64,000 nucleotides of DNA from Gigantopelta aegis (GCF_016097555.1 NC_054707.1:43658873-43722872), one strand, 5' to 3'; shown: positions 43,719 to 55,893, counted from the stretch's first letter. The notes: generated by a model from the sequence alone, not told the origin. Translations and numbers: made by a program.

Positions 43719-43726
43719 CTATCCTG

Positions 43727-44860
43727 TCCAATCATCGCCACCATATCTCCCATATCTAGCGCCTGTCGAACATGATTCAGACTAGATGACCGGTGACTTG
43801 TAATGAAGCCCCGCCCATTAACCCCCAGTAACTGGAGACCCCTGTACAGGGTGTCATCAGAAGAACCACCAGATGACGACACACTGCTGCGAGGAACACA
43901 GGTGGAGATCATATCCGTTCCTGCCATGGATTACGTTGTTGAAATGTCGTTTTTGCGCAATCTAATTAAAATTTGCTCCACTAATACATGTGGATCTAAC
44001 AGCAGTCCGTTGGAGCTCATGTCCAGTTGACTTTTCATTCAACCAATCAAAACCTTACTTGCAAAATCATGCCAGTGATTTGAAAAGAATTTGAAAACAT
44101 TCGGGATTATGCCGAGGGTATACGAAATGATTCGGGTGAATTACGAAGTATGCCGGAAACTAATTTCAATATAACATTTTATATAAAATTAGTTTTAAGA
44201 CGAAAAAACCCACACCGTGATGGTATAGCCATAAAATCTGTTTATACTAGTTTACAATCCAGAGTTTATTACTGCACTTTCCTCCCTGTGTTTTCAATGT
44301 TGAAATAGACCAACAAGTTCGCCTATTGCATAAATAGTCTCGACCGATATTTTTAGACTTTGTATGCTCCCGAATAACGTTATAAAAGGCGAAGTGTAAT
44401 TGGTCGATATTTAAATTGTTATTTATAGATGAAATGTCACCTGGACATGGGAGTCCACGCAATGCTGTTAGATCTACTGGTGAGACCAGTAGAGCTAATT
44501 TTAATCAGATTGTTTTTTGCGTTCAGTAAATGATGCCGTAGTGGAGATTTTTAAAATTCCTTATTTGTTCAATTACCGCGTTACTATGTCTGCAAAGTCA
44601 CTTTTTGTATGATTGAAATATACATCATTACTGTAACGGATTCCAGTACATTATTGATTTATTGTAAAGAAAAAATAAATAAAAAGAAAGAAAGAAAGAT
44701 TATAAAGAAAAATATAAAGTAAAATAAATTTACTAAAACCCCTATCACTAACTTTAGGCCATGCCATCTGGCATAAAAAAAACTATAGGTCAGTGGTAGA
44801 TCAATATGCCCGAAGTGTGATGGGTTGCAGACGGTGATCGTATGTTAGGTACCAAAAGGT
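43727..44860. other. Intergenic, nothing firmly identified
   Basis: No gene recognised. The open frames at 43803-44030 and 43697-43927 overlap on opposite strands and match nothing known. A short AAAG microsatellite lies at about 44680-44700. Confidence 0.35.
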
Positions 44861-45110
44861 AGTTTAAAGTTTCAATCCGTTAAAATAACACTAAGTTTGG
44901 TTAATCTACAAACCTATAACACATTTGAATAAGGTTGCAATAAAGTGATACAAGAGTCTATGACGTTCAAATGGGGAAATGTCCCTAAACTAGACCAGAA
45001 CTCGTAACCGTTACTTCTTAGACGTATCTCCGGTTTTAAAAACAAAAATGCATTTTGTGGTATAAGAAACACTAGGGTGATTAGAAACACTTCGAATGCA
45101 CGGAAATGGA

Positions 45111-45818
45111 AGGAAGGAAATGATTTATTTAACGACGCAATCAACACGTTTTATTTACGGTTATATGGCGTCAAACATATGGCCAAGGACCACACAGATA
45201 TATTTTTTTCGCCTTGAGCAGGGGGGTTTCGACCCCCACCCCCACCCCCGCACGCGCCTGTATTGAGGGAGGAAACCCGCTGTCGCCACTTCATGGGTTA
45301 CTCTTTTCGATTAGCAGCAAGAGATCTTTTATATTCACCATCCCATAGACATGAAAGCACATACCACGGCCTTTGATGTACCAGTCGTGGTGCACCGGCG
45401 ACCGGCCTCGGTGGCGTAGTGGTTAGGCCATCGGTCTACAGGCTGGTAGGTACTGGGTTCAGATCCCAGTCGAGGCATGGGATTTTTAATCCAGATACCG
45501 ACTCCAAACCCTGAGTGAGTGCTCCGCAAGGCTCAATGTGTAGGTGTAAACCACTTGCACCGACCAGTGATCCATAACTGGTTCATCAAAGGCCATGGTT
45601 TGTAATATCCTGCCTGTGGGAAGCGCAAATAAAAGATCTCTTGCTGCTAATCGGAAAGAGTAGCCCATATATTGGCGACAGCGGGTTTCTTCTCAAAATC
45701 TGTGTGGTCCTTGACCATATGTCTGACGCCATATAACCGTAAATAAAATGTGTTGAGTGCGTCGTTAAATAAAACATTTCTTTCTTTCTTTTTCTTTGGT
45801 GCACTGGTTGGAGCGAGA
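45111..45818 (-). mobile_element. SINE inserted in MITE, itself interrupted by a second SINE
   Basis: Flanked by the 16-bp duplication AATGCACGGAAATGGA (45095-45110 and 45819-45834). Minus-strand tail (TTTATTTAACGACGCAATCA) on the left, core in the middle. It was split when another SINE landed at 45399-45796. A C-rich stretch at 45225-45260 is an extra insertion or expansion. Confidence 0.9.
45399..45796 (+). mobile_element. Full-length composite SINE nested in another SINE
   Basis: Flanked by TGGTGCACCGG (45388-45398) and TGGTGCACTGG (45797-45807), one mismatch. The composition matches the SINE at 36993-37379: head GGCCTCGGTGGCGTAGTGGT, core AAAAGATCTCTTGCTGCTAA, tail GCGTCGTTAAATAAAACATT. 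Youngest layer of this nest. Confidence 0.92.
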
Positions 45819-46167
45819 AATGCACGGAAATGGATAATATAAATAATAAAATCTAAGAAATGTCAGATTTCAATGATAAAAAATGGCTCTAATAGTGAAA
45901 AATACGCCATAGTGTTTAAAAATAATGATCACCCGTTACTTGAATAAAATGTGGTTAAACATACATTCATTTGTTTTCTATTGTCACTGAACGTCATAGC
46001 CTGCAGAGGCGAGTATAGAGTTGTTTCAGAGACTGTTGTGCAATTTAAAGAACACGGTTCTTACATTAGTCCAGAGTACACTAACATGCTGCATACACCC
46101 GGCTCCAAATAAAACTCTACATGTCACAAATAAAAGTAAATAAATTATTGATTACATTACACTTATA

Positions 46168-46402
46168 TGGCGGGATCTAGCTCAGGCGTTAGAGCGCTCG
46201 CCTAAGGTACTTACGTCATAGGATCGAATCACCTCAGTGGACCCATTTTCTGATTAATTTTTTCTCGTCCCAACCCGTGCATCACAACTGGTATACCAAT
46301 AGCCGTGACGTATGCTGTCCTGTCTGCGGGAAAGTGCATATAAAAAAATCAATTGCTACTAATGAAACAATGTAGCGTGTTTTCTCTCTAAGACTATATA
46401 TC
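46168..46402 (+). mobile_element. tRNA-headed SINE, 3'-truncated
   Basis: Well-preserved tRNA-like head with A-box-like GATCTAGCTCAGGCGTTAGA and B-box-like GGATCGAATCACC, then core GTATGCTGTCCTGTCTGCGG. It stops at GACTATATATCAGG where other sequence begins. That adjoining GC-rich segment (46400-46745) has GGGTTTCCC/GGGATTCCC at its ends and may be another element. The lack of clover-leaf integrity and the SINE body rule out a tRNA gene. Confidence 0.8.
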
Positions 46403-46924
46403 AGGGGTTTCCCAGGGCCGTTACGCGTAGCGGCCCGACACGCCTTGGTCCGTAAAGTAAGCGCTTTGACGGCATGGGAGCGCCTTAAATCAATTGCCGC
46501 TACGCCTTAATTTGAAGTGCTTTAGAAAAACAATTTTCACAAGTACGAGCGTGGCAGTCGACTACCTGTTGCATACAACTTTTGTACCAGTATATCAAGC
46601 ACACCTAATTACTATGACAGGTAAAACACTTCCTAAATACCTAACAATGGACCAGTCGTCTGCTCACAACTGTTGTTTAGTAATTTTACCACATCTACTG
46701 GGACCGCTAATCTGTCAGGAAGGCGCTTACGCCTAACGGGATTCCCATGCCGAGCAATCAAGCTTCAAGGCCGATCAAAGAAGATGCCCATTGACAGAAT
46801 CAACTGTACCATTTAACTGAATAAGCGATAGGTGAAGCACTTTTTAAAAGTACAGTTAAGTTGGCAATCAATCATTTCTATCCTAACATCCCCTTCCCAA
46901 AACTCCCACACACTGAAAACATCT

Positions 46925-47035
46925 AAGGCTCGCGCTGTCGGTAGCCAAATTAGCCATTGGCTAATTAAAAATTGTTTTTAAGAAAATGGCTAATAAAATT
47001 TGCAAGTGGCTAAAATTTTTGCTAAATCATTTTTT
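46925..47035. repeat. Interspersed repeat related to 13788-13965
   Basis: GGCTCGCGCTGTCGGTAGCC followed by TTAGCCATTGGCTAATT and further GGCTAA words. It probably shares ancestry with the copy in ATG101 intron 1. Confidence 0.4.
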
Positions 47036-47617
47036 ATCTTCTGATGTGAACAAACGGTTACATAATCTATCCGACAGCTCAAACATAATAATAATACCAA
47101 ATATTCAGTTAGCGTAATTGCGATCTCGCGACCGGTAACGAGAAAATCCAGAATACAGCGTAGGCGTTATGATGTTAGTTTATTTTAATAATCATTGTTA
47201 TTAGTTTTAATGGCATGCATTCGACATGTATGACAGCAACGTGACAGTAATTCAATGTCTGGAACATCTGTAACTTGTTGTTTTAACTTTGTAAAGTCTT
47301 TGAACTAAAGTAATAAAAACAAACCGACAATGCGTGTCAATTTGAATGCACATGCCAGTTAAGGGCCGATAGACATGTAGGCTATCCCAAGAGATGAGTT
47401 CAGCCAGATCGAGCGAAAACAAAACGTTCGCTACATTGGTTTGTGCGCTTCACATTAAACCAAATGGACATGACGGACACCAATCAAATAGTTCGCGAAC
47501 GTTAGAACGTTCGATGGCTGAACCGAGGAAAGCTCTCGACGCGAATATACGTCACGCTTCAGAGTCAGCTTACATCCACATGTCAAGAGGCTTCGTTGCG
47601 GACATTGAACAATACGA

Positions 47618-48002
47618 AAGAAAGAAAGAAAAATGTTTTATTTAACGACGCACTCAACACATTTTATTTACGGTTATATGGCGTCAGACATATGGTTAAG
47701 GACCACACAGATTTTGAGAGGAAACCCGCTGTCGCCACTACATGGGCTACTCTTTCCGATTAGCAGCAAGGTATCTTTTATTTGCGATTCCCACAGGCAG
47801 GATAGCACAAACCATGGCCTTTATTGAACCAATTATGGATCACTGGTCGGTGCAAGTGGTTTACACCTACCCACTGAGCCTTGCGAAGCACTCACTCAGG
47901 GTTTGGAGTCTGGATTAAAAATCCCATGCCTCGACTGGGATCCGAACCCAGTACCTAACAGCATATAGACCGATGGCCTAACCACGACGCCACGAGGCCG
48001 GT
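47618..48002 (-). mobile_element. Full-length composite SINE
   Basis: Flanked by GAACAATACGA (47607-47617) and GAGCAATACGA (48003-48013). On the minus strand it runs from head GGCCTCGTGGCGTCGTGGTT through core GTGCTATCCTGCCTGTGGGA to tail GCGTCGTTAAATAAAACATT and a TTTC run. It is the third near-complete copy of this family here. Confidence 0.93.
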
Positions 48003-48169
48003 GAGCAATACGATTACACAGAAGTAAATATTGATGTAAATTTGTAGAAACACAATAGTTGTTTCCATCAATGAATATCTAACGGCAGTTTCATTTATTT
48101 CCTTTGTATTTATTTCCTTTGTCTTTCCCCTGCGCGTGCTGTAACCTCACCGTGGTGCAGGGGTGTAAC

Positions 48170-48410
48170 ATTCTCTTTGAGAATGGCCAATACAGGACAC
48201 AATTGAAGTTTTGAGTAATATTCAGTATCCGTAAAATTCTGTGATATTTGTGTTTTTGCACTGTTCTTTACACTGTTTTTGAATTTTTATATTAATGTTG
48301 ATCATCACTTTATTTATTTGCGTTACCATAGTTTGACACCCAATAGCCGATGTATTTTTCGTGCTGGGGTGTCGTTAAACATTCATTCATTCATTCATTC
48401 ATTCATTCCT
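48170..48410 (+). repeat. SINE-like repeat, left member of inverted pair
   Basis: Runs from TTTGAGAATGGCCAATACAG to the tail TGGGGTGTCGTTAAAC followed by ATTC repeats (48380-48408). The same sequence in reverse is at 53937-54176. Confidence 0.8.
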
Positions 48411-48432
48411 TTGTCTTTGTTAATTTTGTACC

Positions 48433-49159
48433 TATGGTCGAGAGATCGCGGGAAATGAACATGCAGTATTTATACAAATTGCAGTTAAACGTACACTGAA
48501 TTAGTTTACAATAATCATATTTGTTAGATAATATTAGATATATATTTGTAAGATTGTGAGGTGACATTTAATAAGTTAGCTGGATTTTAAAAAGACCGTA
48601 AATTTTAATTTTATTAACGGTTTTTATTTTATTTATTTATTTTTATTTTTTATAAGTGGAATATACTGTGAAGTCGGCAATCTTAGCTGAGGTATTTTAC
48701 AAGCAGAAATCACAACAAGCATTTAACACGACGCTGAAATCAACAGCAACAACATGGCACAAATTATGAAATTGTTGGGGGTGGGGAATTGATGGGTTAC
48801 TTTAAAGAAAGTTTTAAAAAAAGAGCATGATTAGCTGGATTGAAGGCAAACACTTAACTCTTTTCATCCCATTACCTACTTATTTTGGCTTGATTTGTGT
48901 TATACTGATGCTAAAAATGTAAGCGCCTTAAAAAAATCCTGGAGAAAGGCCTGTATATGACATAATTAATAATCAATGTCCTCTAGTGGTGTCGTTAAAC
49001 AAAACAAACTTTAACTTTAGGCCTCTTTGTTCCGCGCCTGACATGTGTGCCTTTTTTATACGGACAGCCAACAATAGTACATACATACATACCCCTTTGC
49101 CATTAAAGGCTATAGTTATAGATTGCCATTTTCACACGAACAGTCAACAATAAATATCG
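48433..49159 (+). repeat. 727-bp direct repeat, upstream copy
   Basis: Begins TATGGTCGAGAGATCGCGGG and ends ACAGTCAACAATAAATATCG. Nearly identical to 52861-53589, with roughly a dozen differences in about 727 bp by eye. It includes a SINE tail (CTCTAGTGGTGTCGTTAAAC at about 48979-48998). No open frame of note. Confidence 0.93.
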
Positions 49160-52100
49160 AATATCGCGAAATTATCGAAAATAAAAACTTCTGGCCTAAA
49201 GGTGTATATGTTAAACCATGGCTGTCGAAACAAAAGTTTCTCAGCAAATTCAACTACCACTCAGACAATGGTTCAGAAGAATATTAACATTATGTGCTGG
49301 AACTGCCGTGGTGTAATGTCAGCCACTCCATATTTAGTCAACTGCTTAAATAAATATAACGTTAATATTTGCGGTATTAGTGAGCACCACTTACGGCTTT
49401 ATAACAGTAACTTCTTAAATACAATAGATAGCAATTACTGTGCATTTACAAAGTGTGCCACAGAACGTGACCCCACGCTATACCGCAACGTGAACAAAGG
49501 CGGCGTAGCTCTTCTTATTCGTAAAGACGTGATTCATTGCACAAGCTTATTAGAAATAGATAGTGACCGCATAATAGGTGTTGAAGTTGTGCTTAGTGAT
49601 TCTACAAGTGTTTACGTATTCTATGTTTATCTCCCCTCTTCCAACTTATCTGACGATTTATTCCGTGAATATTTGGATATGTTGGAGGAGCTTTACATTG
49701 CATACAGTTTAATTGGTACTGTAGTGATCATTGGTGATATGAATGTAAAAATAGCAGGACCCAAGTATGTGTTCATAGTAGACAAAAGAAGTGATAATTT
49801 CAAAACGTTTATTAGCAAACATAACCTATTATCTGTCAACGTCCAAAACGTTTTGCAAAGGGCCCGTTTATACAAACGAGTCATATACCGGTGGTCCATC
49901 GTCGGCAATTGACCACATCTTAGTTCCATGTGACCTAATTCCATTAATTATATATGCTACTGTAGATAATGAATGTTCTCTCTCATTGTCAGACCATAAA
50001 CCAGTTATATGTTCAGTATCAGCCAGTACGTTACCATGCATTCAATCCAACCAAAAAGGAAAACCATCGTGGGAAAAGACCAAGAGACTAAACATTATAA
50101 GTGACTATATTTTCGCCGTCTCTCATATGTTATGGCCATTAAATATTCCAAAACAGAACGCTACCAAAGCTGAAATTATTATTTTTTATGAAAAAATTAT
50201 TAATATTTTAAAAAGTGCAGCTTTAGAAACCATACCTACTGTCAAATTTAATAAACACACCAAGCTCTACTGGACTAAGACAGTTAAAGAATGCCATGCT
50301 GAAATGTCTTTTCGTATGAGGCTGTGGCTAGCTGAAGGCAGACCTCGTGGGATGCAATTCTCCACCTTTCAGATGTACAAGCAAGCAAAAGACATATTTC
50401 GATCAAATCTAAACAAGGCGTACTTGAGCCACGAGACAGAAACATATGCTACCTTAGATGAGGCGTGTAATCTCAATCATAAGTCGCTTTGGGCTAAACT
50501 GAGGAACAAAAAGAAAAGTAGTTCTATCATGTCTCTCAATATTGCCGACAAAACAATTACTCACCCCGAAGATATTTGCAATGCCATGGCAGATCACTTT
50601 AGCAATGTATTTAGTGATACGACAGAAAACTATTTTGATGACAACTTCAAATCGTACTTAGAAGAAAAGGTATCCGATTTTAAACGGCACGCATTAACCT
50701 CAGATGAAGAATTCTGTATATCTGCCTCTCGAGTTAAGAAAATATGCTCTAACCTGCCAAACAATAAAGCCTGTGGTTCCGACGGAATACTCTATGAACA
50801 CATCAAACACGGAGGCTCTTATCTCTTCTTTTGCCTGGCACGACTTTTCTCACTTATTATTAACAACAATTGTATTCCTGATGAATGGCACCTTGGTGTC
50901 CTTGTCTGCATATTCAAGGGGCATAACAAGTCCCGATTAAACTGTGACTCTTATAGGGGTATTACACTTCTTTCTGTGATCTTTAAGATATTCGAAAGTG
51001 TTCTGGACTCCTTAATGCCGCAGTTAAAAGCAACTAGAGTGTATCCTATTAATCATCAATGCGGATTCCCATGCGGTCTTTCAAGTCTGGACACGTCGTT
51101 CGTGCTTCAAGAAACCATTAATCACTACAGAGAACGCAGTGACTGTACTAGTGTTGCATTTTTGGATAACTCGAAAGCTTTTGACAATGTTTAAATTGTC
51201 CGAAATTGGACTCTCTCCTAAAATCTGGATAATATTGGACAGTATATACAGTAACGCCAAATCCTCTGTCCTGGTAAACAATATTTATTCAAGAAAATTC
51301 AGACAATCTAGGGGACTGTGTCAGGGTAGCATGCTTGCTCCAAAATTGTATGTGCTATATATAAATGATTTACTAAAGAAATTAAGTAAGTCAAAGAAAG
51401 GATCAATGATTATGGATGTTTATATATCGTGTCCAACACAAGCAGACGATATTGCCCTCATTTCTCCTTCCCCTCGTAACATGCAAGACATGCTTCTGAT
51501 GTGTGAACAGTATAGTTCCAAATGGCGATTTACATTCTCGTCTCAGAAAAGTCAAGTCATCAACTTTGCCAAAGAACCTGATCCAGTGTTTTTTCTTTAT
51601 AATAAACAACTTCCAAATACAACGTCTATTAAACATGTTGGTATAACAGTCCAAAAACACTTTGATGACTGGGAAAGGACAATGGAATCATGTAAAACAA
51701 TAAAATCTACAAGCATGGCCCTCCTGCAATTCGGCTGTCATCCATCTGGTCTCAGCCCAATCACAAGTGTAAAACTCGTAAAGGTACTATGTCTGGGAAC
51801 ATCTCTATATGGATGCGAATTATGGAACGATATTTCAAGGAATGAATTGTTAGCATTAGAACGTGCATTTAGGTTCTCTATTAAGAATATTCAGGGTTTG
51901 CCTAAACGAACTCAAACAGACATCTGCCTGGGATTGATTGGTATCACTTCTATTGAAGCAATAATAGACATGCACAAGTTATATTTTCTAGGTCACCTCC
52001 TACGGACCCCAACTTGGACCTTGGTACATAAAGTTATAACCAGTAGGCTGCTATGTTTTAAAAAACAAATGTGTTACAACTCCTTTAGGTTTTATAACAG

Positions 52101-52860
52101 ATATACACAAGATTATGTGTAAATACAAACTTTTAAATCATCTGATTGATTTCTATAATACGTCAATATTTCCATCGAAACATATATGGAAACGACTAGT
52201 TAAGAAAAGCGTGTTTGATTTTGAAGAATTAAAGTGGCAAACACAAATCTCGTCTTCGCCAGACATCAGCCATTTTCCATGACAAATTTCTCGTGTGAAC
52301 CCATTGTTAAAAGAACACGCACATCATGTAATTAATGTATGCGCTTCGTGGCGACCTATGTCATGTGAAGGAGTGTGTCCCCTCTGTCACTTAATCTATT
52401 CTGATTTGCTGATACATGTTATATGTCATTGTCAATTTATATCTGAAATTAGAGACGAATTCTGGATATCTCTTCTGGACATCGGACCAGTAGAACTCAG
52501 TGTCGTTCTTCACAATCTTCCCGATTCTGTTTTTATTACTAAGATATTATCTTGTAAACCTCCAATTAATGTTGATGACTCGATAGAAAGTACTTACTGT
52601 GAAACCGTTATCTATTACATTCATCTACTAAGCAAACAATACTTTGAAGCTACCATAGCAAGCGATAATTGTATCACCCCATAAACTTTATGTGCTCGTA
52701 TTTGAATCACTATGTACTCATGGTTCGATGCATGCTCTACTTAACCCACATTTATCATAGTTTTATTTATTAACTTATTGTATTCTTGTATGTTTGTATG
52801 TATGTAATGAAATGTATTTATATGTTACAACTCTCGGTTTAGAGGAATAAAGACTATATA
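49160..52860 (+). mobile_element. APE-type LINE (non-LTR retrotransposon), ORF2 only
   Basis: A 3.7-kb element. The apurinic-type endonuclease lies at 49290-50010 (GISEHH, VVIIGDMN, then IDHILV and LSDHKPV). The reverse transcriptase lies at 50720-51700: NNKACGSDGILYEH, CDSYRGITLLS, VAFLDNSKAFDNV (motif A), RGLCQGSMLAPKLYVLYIND (motif B) and QADDIALIS (motif C, Gln in place of the usual Tyr/Phe). A C-terminal Cys/His knuckle CPLCHLIYSDLLIHVICHC is at 52378-52434, with stop at 52684. Frames are 49202-49912, 49791-51194, 51139-52122 and 52295-52684, so at least three frameshifts or small deletions break ORF2. No ORF1 is seen. The 3' UTR ends GGAATAAAGACTATATAT. The architecture fits the Jockey/I/CR1 group; the clade is not assigned. 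Confidence 0.92.
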
Positions 52861-53589
52861 TATGGTTGAGAGATCGCGGGAAATGAACATGCAGTTTTCA
52901 TACAAATTGCAGTTAAACGTACACTGAATTAATTTACAATAATGATATTTGTTAGATAATATTTGATATATATTTGTAAGACTGTGAGGTGACATTTAAT
53001 AAGTTAGCTGGATTTTAAAAAGACCGTAAATTTTAATTTTATTAACGGTTTTTATTTTATTTATTTATTTTTATTTTTTATAAGTGGAATATACTGTGAA
53101 GTCGGGCAATCTTAGCTGAGGTATTTTACAAGCAGAAATCACAACAAGCATTTAACACGACGCTGAAATCAACAGCAACAACATGGCCCAAATTATGAAA
53201 TTGTTGGGGGTGGGGAATTGATGGGTTACTTTAAAGAAAGTTTTTAAAAAAGAGCATGATTAGCTGGATTGAAGGCAAACACTTAACTCTTTTCATCCCA
53301 TTACCCACTTATTTTGGCTTGATTTGTGTTATACTGATGCTAAAAATGTAAGCGCCTTAAAAAAAATCCTGGAGAAAGGCCTGTATATGACATAATTAAT
53401 AATCAATGTCCTCTAGTGGTGTCGTTGAACAAAACAAACTTTAACTTTAGGCCTCTTTGTTCCGCGCCTGACATGTGTGCCTTTTTTATACGGACAGCCA
53501 ACAATAGTACATACATACATACCCCTTTGCCATTAAAGGCTATAGTTATAGATTGCCATTTTCACACGAACAGTCAACAATAAATATCG
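52861..53589 (+). repeat. 727-bp direct repeat, downstream copy
   Basis: Starts TATGGTTGAGAGATCGCGGG directly after the LINE's A/T-rich 3' end, and ends ACAGTCAACAATAAATATCG. Partner of 48433-49159. Confidence 0.93.
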
Positions 53590-53930
53590 CGCTCAGACGT
53601 CGTCGGGATTTCCATATAAAATGCATCTGTCTTAACGTGTCAGCCTGTTACAGACGAGCATAATGGAGGTTTATGTCTGTGGCAAGAGGCAACGTAAAAT
53701 GGCCCCATTAATGCAGGACCACCAAGCAAAGATCCATTTGCCATTAATTAAAGTGGCCGCGTGTTGCGCTATCGGTCGCAGACGAGCAGAAAGCCAATGC
53801 GTCTTTAGATGAAGTAGTTGTGATGTAACCAAACTCCCAGGTGAACGTGCCCTGCGGAGAGACGATACATTTCACGAACAGCGATGACAGAAGAACATGC
53901 AGCAGAATCTGCAGTTAAAGTTCAGTGAAC
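53590..53930. other. Unique intergenic segment
   Basis: GC-richer than its surroundings. No gene, repeat or known motif recognised. Confidence 0.35.
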
Positions 53931-53936
53931 TGAAAT

Positions 53937-54176
53937 GAATGAATGAATGAATGAATGAATGAATGTTTAACGACACCCCAGCACGAAAAATACATCGGCT
54001 ATTGGGTGTCAAACTATGGTAATGATCAACATCAATATAAAAATTCAAGGTTTAAACAAAAACAGTGTAAAGAACAGTGTAAAGAACTGTGCAAAAACAC
54101 AAATATCACAGAATTTTACGGATACTGAATTTTACTCAAAACTTAAATTTTGTGCTGTATTGGCCATTCTCAAGTG
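53937..54176 (-). repeat. SINE-like repeat, right member of inverted pair
   Basis: Begins with TGAA repeats and GTTTAACGACACCCCAGCAC and ends with TATTGGCCATTCTCAAGTG: the inverted copy of 48170-48410. Confidence 0.8.
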
Positions 54177-54307
54177 AACTGAAATGAACTAACAGGACTT
54201 ATGATAAACACGATGTTGAAGGGAAATCTGAAGTGCATGGAAACACGCAGTTGGGATGCAGACATAAACAAAATACAGGCGCGTAGCGTGATCTGGACCT
54301 GGACCTG

Positions 54308-54317
<10 letters not shown>

Positions 54318-54338
<21 letters not shown>

Positions 54339-54347
54339 GGGGGGGGT
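54318..54347. repeat. Poly-G tract
   Basis: GTGTGTGTG followed by about 26 G. Overlapping open frames on both strands (54189-54407 and 54201-54413) read this tract and are not genes. Confidence 0.9.
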
Positions 54348-54641
54348 TCGAATATGAACCAAGTGGACCCTTTTTCTATTTTGATTTTGCACCACCAGAA
54401 ACTCCATATGTAAAAACCTGTATGTTTTAGTTCTGAAAGAGGACCATTTGCTTCAGCGGGTGGGTGGGTGGGTGTTCGTCCGAACCCCCCGAACCCCCCA
54501 GCCTACGCCCCTGAAATAACAATAAAAAAACCAATAGTCATATTCATACACTTACCTTTGTATGATGCCCAACACCTGAGACATCATTCATTCATCCATT
54601 CATCCATTCATCCATTCATTCATTCAAACGATAAAATCCAT

Positions 54642-55893
54642 TGTGACGGTACATGCTCTTAATTTCTTTTCGCCTGTGGCGATATTAATTGTTTTAGAGG
54701 GCCGTGTGCAGTTCCAATATGCACTTAGCCCAGGTGGGCACCTTGTTACGTAATACCTTCGCGCGACCGTGCATCCCAATATGCACTTAGTCCAGGTGTG
54801 GAGGCCATGTGGCCAGTAGTTACGTAATACCTCCGCGAGTGCGGTTTTTACAAACGTGATTTTGGCGACTAGGCGTCATTGAGTCTGGCGATCTAAGAGA
54901 AAGATATGCCGTGTTGGTCGCTGTGGAATATCACTTGATAGGGGGAGGACCGCCTTGTACCCCCAGGCGATATTTGGATTTTTAAAAATAAATAGCTAGG
55001 GTTTTAGAGATATCGGGGAGAAACATATTGGAAGGCGTCCAGGGGGAACGTTAGTCCGTTTGGACTTGGTAATTATATATTTTCTGCTCTGTTGTATAAC
55101 CTTGATGTGATTGATGTGACTTTAAATATTTTAATACCATATTATACCAATATTATTTAGACGGTGCTGCCGGTCATCTGACGCAGTAATACTGTAGGCT
55201 CACTGTTCTATATATATAAAGCTTATCCAGTCATCCTAGAGGACCTAGGTAAACTGTAGGTTATTGTCTTTATTGTGATAGGTACCAGTATTAATTCTGT
55301 GTTACAAGGTTACTGAATGAGTAGTTAAGGGTTAATTAAAAATTAACCAGTTAGGAATAGAGTTGTAATTCCTTTATTAATTAAGTTCCCCTGGAAGCGT
55401 TTCTCAATTATCACACGTTACTGAACGAGTAGTAAGGGTTAATTAAAAATTAACCAGTTAGGAATAGAGTTGTAATTCCTTTATTAATTAAGTTCTCCTC
55501 GAAGCGTTTCTCAATTATCACACGTGTGGGTGTTGTGTCACGGTGAAGTGATTAGCTTATTGTGTAAACTAGACACCTAGAGATTAACTAATTAAGTGAT
55601 CAGTTCTGGGTTGTTATTATTTGTTGTTGTTAATTAACTACTGCGGCAGTACATTTGTCAGCGTAGGTTAATACAGATTCCAAAGTGTATTGTGTTTTTG
55701 TTGTGTTTTCTAGTGAACTAAACGTGCTATATTATATATACTTTATATAAGATCGTATCTCTGATCATACCTAGACGAGCCACACTAGGGTATAACCGCC
55801 CGTTATAGAGAGATCTAATAGATATACAGTTAGGAGAGATATTTTGATAATCGTGTTTCATTCAGTAACGGGTATTATAGGATCCCCGTGACA
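54642..55893. mobile_element. Solo LTR of an LTR retrotransposon
   Basis: A 1252-bp segment starting TGTGACGGTACATGC and ending CCCCGTGACA (TG...CA ends), flanked by the 5-bp direct repeat TCCAT (54637-54641 and 55894-55898). A 5-bp duplication is usual for Ty3/gypsy-like and retrovirus-like elements. No internal region or second LTR is nearby, so it is a recombined relic. It carries an internal tandem duplication (55309-55416 and 55417-55523). The intact target duplication argues against great age, but there is no partner LTR to date it. Confidence 0.85.

Larger units (their letters stand above)
44868..45915. mobile_element. TTAA-type MITE, copy 2, interrupted by nested SINEs
   Basis: Shares GGTTAATCTACAAACCTATA and AAAAATGCATTTTGTGGT with the MITE at 41916-42704, and resumes after the SINE insertion with AATAATAAAATCTAAG. 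TTAA occurs at 44864-44867 and 45916-45919, but the terminal sequences are weakly matched, so the exact ends are uncertain. The SINE nest occupies 45111-45818. Confidence 0.6.

Noticed and set aside
46168-46245. Possible tRNA gene
   Set aside because: A- and B-box-like words are present, but the sequence continues into a SINE core and the arms do not pair properly. It is a SINE head.
46400-46745. GC-rich segment with GGGTTTCCC and GGGATTCCC at its ends
   Set aside because: Suggestive of a transposon, but the inverted match is too weak and no flanking duplication was found.
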